64,000 nucleotides of DNA from contig CAWEIU010000001.1 of NCBI GenBank assembly GCA_963809245.1, forward strand, positions 186,001-250,000. Reading direction: 5' to 3'. Positions within the stretch are counted from its first letter, which is position 1, and the number at the start of each line of letters is the position of its first letter. The stretch comes from Roseiarcus sp963809245 (GTDB lineage Bacteria > Pseudomonadota > Alphaproteobacteria > Rhizobiales > Beijerinckiaceae). Below, in pieces: positions 38,641 through 47,309 of the stretch. The notes beneath the pieces are model-generated. The model made no database searches, was not told the origin of the DNA, and saw nothing but the letters and a program-made list of their open reading frames with translations. The position numbers were made by a program, and so were the translations under genes.

Positions 38641-39555
38641 TCATGTGTCGAAACGCCAGGACGTCTGAGTTGTCGAGCGGTTGGCGCGGACGCCAACGAC
38701 GACGAGCGCCAGGATTGTCGCGGCGTAGGGGATCATCTGGAGCAACTGCGGCGCCGTGCCGGTGACCTCCGGCAGGCGTACGGCAAGCGCGGTGGCGACC
38801 CCGAAGAGGAGCGCCACGACGGTCGTGGGCCCCGGGCGTCCCTTGGCGAAGAGAATTGCGGCGAGCGCAATGAGGCCGCGCTCGGCCGTCATCTGCTTGG
38901 CGAAGAGGGAGACGTAGCCGAGCGACAGATAGGCGCCGGCGAGACCGCAGAGGAGGCCGCTGATCACCATCGCCTGGAATTTGATCGCGTCGACATTGAC
39001 GCCGGCCGCGAGCGCGGCATCCTCGGCCTCGCCGATCATCCTGAGGCGTAGGCCCCAGCGCGTCCGGTACAGCGTCCAGGAGACCACGGGAACGAGCAGG
39101 TAGGCGACATAGACGAGCAGCGTGTGGCCGCTGACGATGGCGCCAAGCACCGGAATGTTTTCAACGCCGGGGATGTGAAGCACAGGAAAGGCCGGAATGC
39201 GGGGCGAGGCGAAGACGCCGTCCTGATCGAAGATGGACTTCAGCAGAAGCGCCGTCAGTCCATAGGCCAGAAAGGTGACCGCGATGCCGGCGATGAAAAT
39301 GTGCGCGCGGAAGCGCAAATTGAACAAAGCGAGCACCACCGCGAGGAGCATGGACGCCGCGACGCCGGCGAAAACGCCGATCGTCAGGCTTCCGGTCGCG
39401 TAGGCGGCGCCGACGGCGGCGAACGCCGCCACGATCATGAAGCCGTCGAGCGCGATGTTCAGGATGCCGGCCTGAAAGGTGTAGAGGCCGCCCAGCGCCG
39501 CGAAGACCAGCGGGGTCGCGATACGGATCGAAGAGAAGGCGATGTCCTGAAGCAT
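38641..39555 (-). CDS. ABC transporter permease (nucleoside/sugar, BPD_transp_2 type), second subunit
   Basis: 304 residues with 8-9 predicted membrane segments. It belongs to the RbsC-like permease family, the shorter partner of the pair used with BMP-type binding proteins. Typical stretches are 'GGLYTFQAGILNIALDGFM' and 'AGVNVDAIKFQAMVISGLLCGLAGAYLSLG' region. ATG 39555 begins the family's usual N-terminus; the open frame further upstream overlaps the other permease. A 5-bp gap follows the other permease gene. Confidence 0.88.
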   Translation of the reverse strand: MLQDIAFSSIRIATPLVFAALGGLYTFQAGILNIALDGFMIVAAFAAVGAAYATGSLTIGVFAGVAASMLLAVVLALFNLRFRAHIFIAGIAVTFLAYGLTALLLKSIFDQDGVFASPRIPAFPVLHIPGVENIPVLGAIVSGHTLLVYVAYLLVPVVSWTLYRTRWGLRLRMIGEAEDAALAAGVNVDAIKFQAMVISGLLCGLAGAYLSLGYVSLFAKQMTAERGLIALAAILFAKGRPGPTTVVALLFGVATALAVRLPEVTGTAPQLLQMIPYAATILALVVVGVRANRSTTQTSWRFDT

Positions 39556-39560
39556 GGGGA

Positions 39561-40688
39561 TCAGGCCTCTTTTGCGCCGTGTTCGGCGGGTGGCATGGTC
39601 GGCAACGCGGCCGCCGGCGCGGCGGCGATGAGCGCTTTGCGGCGAATTGGCCAGGCGAACGTGAAGCGTGCGGACAGGATCAGCACGATGATGAACTGGA
39701 GCACCTGCACGAGATATTTGCTGATGCCGAGCTCCATCTGCAGCACGGAGCTGCCGCTGTTGAGCGCGCCGAACAGGAACGACGAGAACAACACACCGAT
39801 CGGATTCGAGTTGGCGAGCATGGCGACGGCGATCCCGTCGAAGCCGTAGCCGGGCGAGAAATTGTCGTAGAAGGCGCCGTAGACGCCGAGAACTTGCTCC
39901 GCCCCGGCGAGCCCGCCGATCGCGCCGCTCGTGAGCATCACGGCGATGACGTTTCTGCGCACGCGGACGCCGCCATAATTGGCGAAGCGCGCGTTCAATC
40001 CGATCAGGTTCCACTCGAAGCCGCGCACCGTGCCGACGTTGAAGAACGCAACCAGCGCGCAGACGGCCAGCGCGATGAAGATGCCGGAGTTGAGCTGCGA
40101 GTAGAGCGTGAAGGTGGCCAGATGCGCCGCATCGACGATGTCAGGCAACTTGTTGGTTGGCCCCGGCGCCTTCAACACGCGCGCCGACATATAGCCCGTC
40201 AGCAGCAGCGCGATCGGGTTCAGCATCAGGCAGAGCACGAGCTCGTTCACGCCGACATAGGCGCGCAGCAGAGCCGGGATGGCGGCCCACGCCGCGCCGC
40301 CCGCCAGAGCCGCGAGGATCGAGGCGGGCGCCATCGCCCAGTCGGGCAGGGGCGCCGCGTACCCCACGATTCCCGCAGCGAGAGCGCCCATCAGCATCTG
40401 ACCTTCGACGCCGATGTTCCAAATGCCGGAACGGAACGCGACAGCCACCGCGAGGCCGGTGAAAATCAGCGGCGTCGTGAGCTGGAGCGTCACCGACAGA
40501 TTGGGCCAGCCGTTGAGGCTGCCGTTGATCAGGGCGGCGTAGACCACCACTGGGTTCTTGCCGAGCGCCAGCATCAAGAGGCCGCCGAGGACGAACGAAA
40601 CCGCGATGGCGAACAGGGGCGCGCCCACTGCGCGGCCGATGCGCGCCAGCAGCGCCGTGCGGCGGAGGGCCTCGGGCTGGCCGCTCAT
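39561..40688 (-). CDS. ABC transporter permease (nucleoside/sugar, BPD_transp_2 type), first subunit
   Basis: 375 residues with about 9-10 membrane segments. It is the longer permease of the BMP-type transporter, with 'VAFRSGIWNIGVEGQMLMG', 'VGVNELVLCLMLNPIALLL' and 'GYGFDGIAVAMLANSNPIGV'. ATG 40688 overlaps the ATPase stop (ATGA), so synthesis of the two is coupled. The C-terminal tail is Ala/Pro-rich. Confidence 0.9.
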   Translation of the reverse strand: MSGQPEALRRTALLARIGRAVGAPLFAIAVSFVLGGLLMLALGKNPVVVYAALINGSLNGWPNLSVTLQLTTPLIFTGLAVAVAFRSGIWNIGVEGQMLMGALAAGIVGYAAPLPDWAMAPASILAALAGGAAWAAIPALLRAYVGVNELVLCLMLNPIALLLTGYMSARVLKAPGPTNKLPDIVDAAHLATFTLYSQLNSGIFIALAVCALVAFFNVGTVRGFEWNLIGLNARFANYGGVRVRRNVIAVMLTSGAIGGLAGAEQVLGVYGAFYDNFSPGYGFDGIAVAMLANSNPIGVLFSSFLFGALNSGSSVLQMELGISKYLVQVLQFIIVLILSARFTFAWPIRRKALIAAAPAAALPTMPPAEHGAKEA

Positions 40689-42229
40689 ACCGTCACCGTT
40701 TCACGTAGAGCCTCGGCGTCGGCGCCAGAGCCGCCCATCAGCCGCCCGATCTCTTCCACATCAGCGTCCGCGGCCTGGATGTCGCCGACGATGCGGCCGC
40801 GATAGATGACGAGCAAGCGATCGCAGAGCGACATCAGCTCGTCGAGATCCGCCGACACCACAAACACGGCGCAGCCTTCGTCGCGCTTGGCGACGAGCAG
40901 ACGATGAATCGACTCGATGGCGCCGATGTCGACGCCCTGGCTGGGCTGCTCGGCGATGATCAGCCGCGTGTCGCGCGTCAGTTCGCGAGCGAGCTGGACT
41001 TTTTGCTGATTGCCGCCCGAAAGGGCGCCGGCAGGCGTGTGTTCCGAAGCGCCCCGCACGTCGAACTTCTCGATCAGCTCACGGCAGTGGCGGCGCGCCG
41101 CCGCGGCAGCGAGGAACGGGCCTTTGCGGAAACGCGAGAGATGGCCGATCGCGATGTTCTCCCAGATCGGGCTCTGTAGCGACAGGCCGACGCGCGCGCG
41201 ATCGGCCGGGACGTAGGCCAGCCCCGCGCGGCGGGAGGCCATCGGGTCGCTCGCCGGCGGCGCGAGCCCGCAGATCGCGATGCGGCCCGCGACGAGCGGG
41301 CGGATCCCAGCGATGCTTTCGACCAGCTCGTCCTGTCCGTTGCCTTGCACGCCGGCGAGGCCGACGATCTCGCCGGGCCGTACCGTCATCGACAGATTCT
41401 CGACCGCGAGGGCGCCGCGGTCGCCGCGCACGCTGAGGCTGCGGATGTCGAGCGCCGGTTCGCCGTTCGGCCGCGCTGCGCCCTTGGCGACGCGCAAGAG
41501 GACGGAGCGCCCGACCATCTGGCTCGCGATCTGTTCGGCGGTGACGCCCCTATTGTCTTGCGTCGCGACGATGCGGCCCTGGCGCATCACCGAGATCCGG
41601 TCCGAGGCGGCGAGCACCTCGCGCAGCTTGTGGGTGATGAACACGACCGAGCGGCCGCTCGCCGCCAGCGATCGCATCGTGAGGAAGAGTTCCGCCGTCT
41701 CCTGCGGCGTCAGCACGGCCGTCGGTTCGTCGAGGATGAGCACCTCGGCCTGACGGTACAGAGCCTTGAGGATCTCCACGCGCTGCCTCAGGCCTACGGG
41801 CAGGCTGCCGACGATCGCGCGCGGATCGAGATCGAGACCGAACTTGTGGCTCAGCTCCGCGGTTTCGCGCTCCGCCTTGTGGCGATCGAGGCGGCCGGAC
41901 GACAGCGTCGGTTCGGCGCCGAGGATGATGTTCTCGGCGACCGTGAACGACGGCGCGAGCTTGAAATGCTGGTGCACCATGCCAATGCCGGCGCGGATCG
42001 CCTCGGCGGGCCCGGCAAACGTGACCGGCTCGCCGCGCAGGCGCACCTCTCCAGCCGTGCGCGGATGCAGGCCGTAAAGGATGTTCATGAGCGTCGACTT
42101 GCCAGCGCCGTTTTCACCGACGAGCGCGTGCACCTCGCCGCGGCGGATCTCCAGCGTCGCATCCCGGATCGCGACGAGATCGCCGAAGTGTTTGACGATG
42201 CCGCGCATGGAAACAAGAACTGTGTTCAT
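40685..42229 (-). CDS. ABC transporter ATP-binding protein (nucleoside/sugar, duplicated ATPase)
   Basis: 514 residues with two ABC domains in one chain, as in RbsA and NupO/YufO. The first domain has Walker A 'GENGAGKSTLMNILYG', signature 'LPVGLRQRVEI' and Walker B 'LILDEPTAVL'. The second has a degenerate Walker A ('LAGVQGNGQDELVESIAG') but a good signature 'SGGNQQKVQLAREL', which is usual for this class. It powers uptake through the two permeases downstream. Confidence 0.92.
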   Translation of the reverse strand: MNTVLVSMRGIVKHFGDLVAIRDATLEIRRGEVHALVGENGAGKSTLMNILYGLHPRTAGEVRLRGEPVTFAGPAEAIRAGIGMVHQHFKLAPSFTVAENIILGAEPTLSSGRLDRHKAERETAELSHKFGLDLDPRAIVGSLPVGLRQRVEILKALYRQAEVLILDEPTAVLTPQETAELFLTMRSLAASGRSVVFITHKLREVLAASDRISVMRQGRIVATQDNRGVTAEQIASQMVGRSVLLRVAKGAARPNGEPALDIRSLSVRGDRGALAVENLSMTVRPGEIVGLAGVQGNGQDELVESIAGIRPLVAGRIAICGLAPPASDPMASRRAGLAYVPADRARVGLSLQSPIWENIAIGHLSRFRKGPFLAAAAARRHCRELIEKFDVRGASEHTPAGALSGGNQQKVQLARELTRDTRLIIAEQPSQGVDIGAIESIHRLLVAKRDEGCAVFVVSADLDELMSLCDRLLVIYRGRIVGDIQAADADVEEIGRLMGGSGADAEALRETVTV

Positions 42230-42375
42230 CGGCGCCCTCCTTCTCCTGCTTGCTGGAGAGGGTGTCGCGGCGACGCCGCGACGGATGGGGGACCGGTAGG
42301 CGATCAGGAATCGATCCCGTCGCCGACCGCTGCTGATGTAGGGCCACTCCTCCCGTTGGCGCGGGAGACGTGGAC

Positions 42376-43431
42376 TTATTTCTTGTCCGCGATCGAGGCG
42401 GGGGTGGCCATCGGCGGCGTGCCCATTTCCTTCTGGCCGGGCTTGAGGTCGAAATAATTGGGCACGACGATCTCGCCCGAAATCACTTTGGCCTTCAGAT
42501 CGTCCACCTGCTTGAGAACCGCTGGATCGATCAGACCCTTGTTGTATTCGTCCATGGCGGCCGCGACGCCGCCTTCCTTGAGGCCATAGTAGAGAACGGT
42601 TCCGCCTTGGAACTTGCCGTCCACGACCGACTTGACCATGTCATAGGCCTGAGTGTCGACGCGCTTGACCATCGAAGTCAACACGGAGCCGGGGGCGAGG
42701 TAGTTCTGGTCGGAATCGACGCCGATCGCAAAGGTCTTGGTGCTCTTGGCGGCGTCGATCACGCCGGCGCTCGTCGCGCCCGCAACCGCGAAGTTGATGT
42801 CGGATTTCTGGTTGATCAGCCCGAGCGTGTATTCCTTGCCGGCCGCCGGATCGGTGAAGGTCCCCGAATAGGTTTCGAGCACATTGACCTTGGGGTCGGC
42901 CATCTTCGCCCCGTAGTAGTAGCCGATGTAGAAGCGGTGAATGATCGGGATGTCCTTGCCGCCGACAAAGCCGATCGTGCCGGTCTTGGTCGTCTTGGCC
43001 GCGATGGCGCCGACCAGGAATGAGCCTTCCCAATCCTTGGTGACGCTGGAGACGACATTGGGCGCGACGGGGTCGGGGCCGACGTCGACGAGGCCGAACT
43101 TCTGGTTCGGGAAGGCCTTCGCCACCGTCTGCATCGGCTTGATCATGTCGAAGGAGGAGCCGACGATGAGGTCGAAGCCTTGGCCGGCTGCGCGCGCCAG
43201 CGTCGACTGGAATTCGGAAATCGAGCGGGGCTGGATGACGACGTAGTCGATGCCGAGATCGGCCTGCGCCTTCTTCATGCCTTCGTTCATCATGTCGTTG
43301 AACGACTTGTCGCCGAGGCCCGACTCGGAGGTGACCATCGCGACCTTGATCTTGGCTTCCGCCGCCGAGGCGCCGAGAAACGCGCCGGCGATCGCCGCCG
43401 CGACGCTCAATGCTGACAACACTTTGCGCAT
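42376..43431 (-). CDS. BMP-family ABC transporter substrate-binding protein
   Basis: 351 residues. There is a signal peptide ('LSALSVAAAIAGAFLGASA', cleavage near residue 25). The mature protein has BMP/PnrA family blocks 'LGDKSFNDMMNEGMKKAQ', 'IVGSSFDMIKPMQTVAKAFPN' region, 'SFLVGAIAAKTTKTGTIGFVGG' region and 'IGVDSDQN'. BMP proteins mostly bind purine nucleosides. ATG 43431 is chosen over an upstream TTG because it follows gggaggtttggtg. The 146-bp gap to the ATPase gene contains two palindromes (around 42236-42262 and after) that could lower downstream expression relative to this protein. Confidence 0.92.
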   Translation of the reverse strand: MRKVLSALSVAAAIAGAFLGASAAEAKIKVAMVTSESGLGDKSFNDMMNEGMKKAQADLGIDYVVIQPRSISEFQSTLARAAGQGFDLIVGSSFDMIKPMQTVAKAFPNQKFGLVDVGPDPVAPNVVSSVTKDWEGSFLVGAIAAKTTKTGTIGFVGGKDIPIIHRFYIGYYYGAKMADPKVNVLETYSGTFTDPAAGKEYTLGLINQKSDINFAVAGATSAGVIDAAKSTKTFAIGVDSDQNYLAPGSVLTSMVKRVDTQAYDMVKSVVDGKFQGGTVLYYGLKEGGVAAAMDEYNKGLIDPAVLKQVDDLKAKVISGEIVVPNYFDLKPGQKEMGTPPMATPASIADKK

Positions 43432-43477
43432 CACCAAACCTCCCTTTGTTGTGAATTTTTGTTATTTTAAGGTTGCC

Positions 43478-44290
43478 TCAAGCGGCGGAGCGGGTCCTCC
43501 TTGCCGCGGCCATGAATGCTTTGACCCTTGCCGGATCGAACTGACCGAAAGCGGTGTTCGATCCTTTCAACGAAGAGCTGACGATCGTGCCGTCCGCGAC
43601 GGCGTTGACCTCGGCGACGTTCTCTGACGTGACGCTGCCGCCGACGAGGATCGGCGTCGCGCCCACGACGCGACGCGCGGTCGCGATGAATTCGAGCGTC
43701 TGGGCGTAATGCTTGCCGGTGAGAACCAGGGCGTCCGCCGCGCCGAGCCGCACCGCCGCGTCGAGGTCGCCCTCAAAACTGTCCGGCGCGAGCGGCACGC
43801 CGGTCCGGTCGTGAACGTCGGCCAGGATCGCGACATTGTCGACCTGCCATTCCGTGCGGGCTTTGATCGCCGCGAAGGCCTGCGCGGTCTCGACGCCGAA
43901 GGGCGTGACCATCGCGCCGACATAGATCTTGATGCGCACGAAGTCCGCGCCCGCGGCGGAGGCCACGGCAAACATCGCTTCGGCGTCGTTCTCGAGCATA
44001 TTGAGGCCGACCGGCTTGCCGAACCGCTGGGCGATGTCGGCGACGATGCGCGTCATCCAGGTCGCCTGGACGGTCTTCACCTTGGTGTCGACCGGGATGT
44101 CGCCGAGATTTTGCACCATGAGGGCGTCGACGCCGTTTTCGGCGAGGATGGCGGCCTCGGCCAGCGCACGGGCTGCGACCTCGTCGATCGTCGTCCCGCG
44201 ATAGCGGCTGCCGCCCGGCAAGGCGCCGAGCTGCACCATGCCGACAACCGGCTTCAGGCCCGACTTGAGGAGTTTGAGAAGCTCGCTCAT
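43478..44290 (-). CDS. BtpA/SgcQ-family protein
   Basis: 270 residues, predicted TIM-barrel. It matches the BtpA/SgcQ family ('KPVVGMVQLGALPGGSRY', 'ENGVDALMVQNLGDIP', 'FVRIKIYVGAMVTPFG', 'ADVHDRTGVPL', 'LVLTGKHYAQTLE', 'ILVGGSVTSENVAEV'). BtpA was linked to photosystem I in cyanobacteria, and SgcQ sits in an uncharacterised E. coli sugar operon, so the enzyme activity is unknown. The phosphate-binding-like C-terminal strands ('GGSVTSEN', 'DGTIVSSSLKG') fit a phosphosugar ligand. Its start overlaps the SIS gene stop by one base (TGATG). Confidence 0.85.
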   Translation of the reverse strand: MSELLKLLKSGLKPVVGMVQLGALPGGSRYRGTTIDEVAARALAEAAILAENGVDALMVQNLGDIPVDTKVKTVQATWMTRIVADIAQRFGKPVGLNMLENDAEAMFAVASAAGADFVRIKIYVGAMVTPFGVETAQAFAAIKARTEWQVDNVAILADVHDRTGVPLAPDSFEGDLDAAVRLGAADALVLTGKHYAQTLEFIATARRVVGATPILVGGSVTSENVAEVNAVADGTIVSSSLKGSNTAFGQFDPARVKAFMAAARRTRSAA

Positions 44291-45438
44291 CAGACCGCGG
44301 CTTTCGCCTGCGCCGAGTGGAAAATCTGCCGGAAGTTCACTTCCTGCCGCTTCTTGTTGTCGAAGCCGAGGAAGGCGACGCCCTGACGGTCGGCGATGTG
44401 GCAGGACAGATATTCGAACGGCAGCTTGTAGACGAAAGGCGACAAAGCTTCCGAAATCGCGGGCATGGCGAAATAGATGTCCGCGGCGGCTTTGGCCTGC
44501 TCGTCTCCGGCCTGGCCGATGATGATCACGCGCGAGCCCATGTCCCGCGCCGCCTGCGCCTGCTCGAGGCCACGGTCGCGCCCGGCGCCGGGCGGCAGGA
44601 CGATGAACGTGTCGGTGTTCTCGTCCGTGAAGAAGTACTGCTCGTGCGCCCATTCCTCGAGTTCAGCGTAATGGCAGGGGCGGGTCAACGATTCGAACCA
44701 TTTGGCCATGCCGAAATACGCCGTGGCGTAGTTCGGGCCGCCGCCGAGGATCACCGTCTTGCGGTCCTTGGTGAAGCTGCCGGCGATCTCGGGCGCGAGG
44801 GCGCTCACGGTCTTGTCTGCGGCCGCCATGGCCTCGGGCAGGGCGCGCAATTCGCCCAGGAGCGCATTGACGCGATCGGCGCTCAAGTGTCCGATCCGCT
44901 CGCCAAGCGCGATCGAGGCGATGAACAGGCCCAACATGCTCGCGGTGTAGGTAACGCTGCCCGGCGTCACGACGCGTGAGCCGTCCGCCTGCTCCTTGAT
45001 GTTCGGCGGCGCGTTGACCTTGAGCAGCGTTTCGGCGGTGCGGGCGAGATCGTTGTCGGCGCTGACCGTGACGGCGAAAGTCCAGGCGCCGCCTTCGCGC
45101 GCAAGACGCACGCCTTCGATCGTGCGCGAGACCGTTCCCGAATTCGATACGCCGAAGACGAAGCTGTCGGGCGGAAGATTGTTCACGAGATAGCGGGAGA
45201 ATTCGAGCGATTCGACCGGCTCGCAGAAGCGGCCTGTCGCCTTCATCATGTAGGAGCGCACAGCGAGCGCGGCCGAGAGGCTGTCGCCGCAGCCGATCAT
45301 GAAGCCGTGCCGCAGCGTCCCGGGATCGCGAGTCGAGAGAACCTCGCGCATCACCGCCAACATGGGATCGATGTTGTCGCGCACGAAGCTCGGCTGCGAC
45401 GCGACCTCTTTCAGCATCACCGATTTTTCGTTCTGCAC
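44290..45438 (-). CDS. SIS-domain phosphosugar isomerase/deglycase-like protein
   Basis: 382 residues with two SIS domains, in the GlmS-isomerase / AgaS / FrlB group. Domain 1 has 'MIGCGDSLSAALAVRSYM' and 'FVFGVSNSGTVSRTIEGV'. Domain 2 has 'VILGGGPNYATAYFGMAKW' and 'LEEWAHEQYFF', the latter like the GlmS/FrlB active-site Glu-His region. There is no glutamine amidotransferase domain. Such enzymes isomerise, deaminate or deglycate phosphosugars. GTG 45438 is preceded by ggagccaacgcct; ATG 45417 is an alternative. It sits between a PfkB kinase and the BtpA-like gene. Confidence 0.85.
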   Translation of the reverse strand: MQNEKSVMLKEVASQPSFVRDNIDPMLAVMREVLSTRDPGTLRHGFMIGCGDSLSAALAVRSYMMKATGRFCEPVESLEFSRYLVNNLPPDSFVFGVSNSGTVSRTIEGVRLAREGGAWTFAVTVSADNDLARTAETLLKVNAPPNIKEQADGSRVVTPGSVTYTASMLGLFIASIALGERIGHLSADRVNALLGELRALPEAMAAADKTVSALAPEIAGSFTKDRKTVILGGGPNYATAYFGMAKWFESLTRPCHYAELEEWAHEQYFFTDENTDTFIVLPPGAGRDRGLEQAQAARDMGSRVIIIGQAGDEQAKAAADIYFAMPAISEALSPFVYKLPFEYLSCHIADRQGVAFLGFDNKKRQEVNFRQIFHSAQAKAAV

Positions 45439-45466
45439 AGGCGTTGGCTCCGTTTGCTTTGGCTTG

Positions 45467-46375
45467 TCACGCCGGCTTGAAGTCGACGGCGTTCTGGAAT
45501 TGGGCGAGGCGTTCTGCCGCGGCTTCGGGGGTGCTGTTCAGCAGGCCCGCGCAGCCCACCGTCTCGACGCAGAAGGACGCCGAGACCGCGCCATGCAGCA
45601 GGGCCTGCACAGGGTTCGCCGTGCGGACATAGCCGACGAGCGCGCCGCCGCAGAAGCTGTCGCCGGCCCCCGTCGCATCGACGGCAGCGACCGGAAAGGC
45701 AGGCAGAGTGATAAGGTCGCGGCTGCCGGCCGCATGGGCAATGCTGCCGTCGGCGCCGCACTTCAAAACGATCAGCGCGGTTTCCGGCGCCATGTCGCGG
45801 AAGCGGCGAACCGTGTCGGCGGGGGACACGTCGGGAAAAATGGCGCGCCCATCCTGCCGGCTCGGCATGAAGAGGTCGACGCTGCGAACAAGCTCGGCCA
45901 CGTCCTTGGTCGGCACCGACCGCAACTTGCGATCGTCGAGATCGATCGAGATGACGCGTGCGCCCGCCTCGCGCAGAGCGGCGACGAGGCCGACGTGGCG
46001 TTCCCACGGCAGCGGCGCGAGATGAGCCGCCGGAACCGGCCCCCTGACGTCGGACGGGCGCGGGCTGAAATCGTCCCATTCCCGCGTCGTCGAGCGGAAC
46101 ACGAATTGGCGGCTACCATCGTCCTCGTAGAGACCCCAGTCCCGCAGGGTTGCCGGGACTCGGGGACAGCCGGACATGTCGAGCCGCTCCTCGAGTTTTG
46201 CGACCGGATAATCGGGACCGAAGGGCGCGATGACGCGCGGCCGCTCGCCCCAGACCGCCATGCCGAGCGCGGCGTAGACGGCGTTCCCCCCTGGCACGGC
46301 CCATTGCGTCGAGCCGTCGACGAACACGAGATCGTCAATGGAGAGATTGCCGAGCGAGGTGAAGGCGCCGGTCAT
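45467..46375 (-). CDS. PfkB-family carbohydrate kinase
   Basis: 302 residues. PfkB kinases phosphorylate sugars, sugar acids or nucleosides. The C-terminal signature 'VDATGAGDSFCGGALVGY' holds the catalytic Asp, and the N-terminal substrate region is 'AVPGGNAVYAALGMAVWGE'. The middle is unlike ribokinase, so the substrate is not obvious. Its start overlaps the regulator's stop (ATGA). With the SIS protein and GntR/UTRA regulator it repeats the gene logic of the frl (fructoselysine) system, but that is analogy only. Confidence 0.87.
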   Translation of the reverse strand: MTGAFTSLGNLSIDDLVFVDGSTQWAVPGGNAVYAALGMAVWGERPRVIAPFGPDYPVAKLEERLDMSGCPRVPATLRDWGLYEDDGSRQFVFRSTTREWDDFSPRPSDVRGPVPAAHLAPLPWERHVGLVAALREAGARVISIDLDDRKLRSVPTKDVAELVRSVDLFMPSRQDGRAIFPDVSPADTVRRFRDMAPETALIVLKCGADGSIAHAAGSRDLITLPAFPVAAVDATGAGDSFCGGALVGYVRTANPVQALLHGAVSASFCVETVGCAGLLNSTPEAAAERLAQFQNAVDFKPA

Positions 46376-47154
46376 GTGCGCACGCCCGCGCGGACGAGCG
46401 TCAGCTCGACGACTGCGCTGTTGTGATAATTGACCGAATAGAGCAGGCGACGGTTTGCGGCGCCGTAGTGGAGTTCGCGCATCAGCAGCAGCGGAGCGCC
46501 GGGCTTGACGGATAAAAGGTGGGACTGCCGCGCATTCGCGCTGACCGCGGTTACCGCCATCTCGCTGCTCAGAAGATCGAGGCCGAGCGTCTTGATCAGG
46601 AAGCGGTAGAGCGAGCCGCCGTCAAACCGCTGCATGGAGGGAAGGTCGATCGGCGGGGCGATCGGCAGGTATTCCAGCGCCAGGCCGAGCGGCCGGTCGT
46701 TCATGAGCCGGACGCGCCGGACCCGCGCGACGTCGGCTTTTGGCGCCAGCCCGAGCGCTTCAGCCACTTCGCTTGGCGCCGCGATCTGCTCGATCGTCAG
46801 GGAGTGAACATGCGGCTCGCCGCCCGCCGCGCGAATCGAGGCGGAGAGCGACACCATGGAGTCCAGCGAGTTGGTGACGTGGGGCGTTCGCGCGGCCACG
46901 AAGGTGCCGACGCCATGGCGAATGTCGAGCAGGCCTTCCTGCGACAGGATGCGGGTGGCTTCTCTCAAAGTGGGACGGCTGACGCCCATCGCCTTGGAGA
47001 GCTCGGTCTCGCTCGGCAGCCGCGTCCCGGGCGCGACCTTGCTGTCCTGAATCCGAGACCGCAAGGCGCCGCAGACGCGCGCTACAAGGTCCTCTCGTCC
47101 TTGTGACTCCGGGCCGAGCCGGGCCGCGAACTCGGAAGCGACGGGCGGGCTCAT
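46372..47154 (-). CDS. GntR-family regulator with UTRA ligand domain
   Basis: 260 residues. The GntR winged helix ('RLPSETELSKAMGVSRPTLREA', roughly residues 55-76, and 'GLLDIRHGVGTFVAA') is followed by a UTRA domain ('VRRVRLMNDRPLGLALEYLPI' region, 'GAPLLLMRELHYGAANRRLLYSVNYH' region), which binds small phosphosugar-like or nucleoside-like effectors. ATG 47154 is chosen; GTG 47181 in the same frame is possible. It is the first gene of the minus-strand run and probably controls it from the site at 47244-47259. Confidence 0.88.
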   Translation of the reverse strand: MSPPVASEFAARLGPESQGREDLVARVCGALRSRIQDSKVAPGTRLPSETELSKAMGVSRPTLREATRILSQEGLLDIRHGVGTFVAARTPHVTNSLDSMVSLSASIRAAGGEPHVHSLTIEQIAAPSEVAEALGLAPKADVARVRRVRLMNDRPLGLALEYLPIAPPIDLPSMQRFDGGSLYRFLIKTLGLDLLSSEMAVTAVSANARQSHLLSVKPGAPLLLMRELHYGAANRRLLYSVNYHNSAVVELTLVRAGVRT

Positions 47155-47243
47155 CGCGCCGCCCGCCCAGTGCGCGCCCACGGGATGAGCGCCGCGATCC
47201 GTAGTTTTCGGCTGGGACTCGTCAAGGAATCCTCTGTCGATCT

Positions 47244-47259
47244 TGTAAGACGTCAGACA
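47244..47259. promoter_or_regulatory. Candidate operator for the GntR/UTRA regulator
   Basis: A 16-bp imperfect palindrome TGTnnGACGTCnnACA with its centre at GACGTC, about 90 bp upstream of the regulator gene. A further cagacat/cagacaa tandem lies just downstream. Size and position fit a GntR-family operator. No second copy was checked. Confidence 0.4.
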
Positions 47260-47299
47260 TCAGACAAGCACAGCGAGTGCGGGTTGGCAAGGGGAGGGG

Positions 47300-47309
47300 G
47301 ACCTGCCGC
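47300..47309. repeat. 10-bp target-site duplication, left copy
   Basis: gacctgccgc directly abuts the left end of the ISAs1-family element. The identical sequence occurs at 48548-48557 after the right end. Confidence 0.9.

Noticed and set aside
42236..42300. Palindromes between the BMP gene and the ATPase gene as a third mobile repeat family
   Set aside because: They share only a ccctc/gaggg core with those near 870 and 1425, which is too little to call a family by eye.
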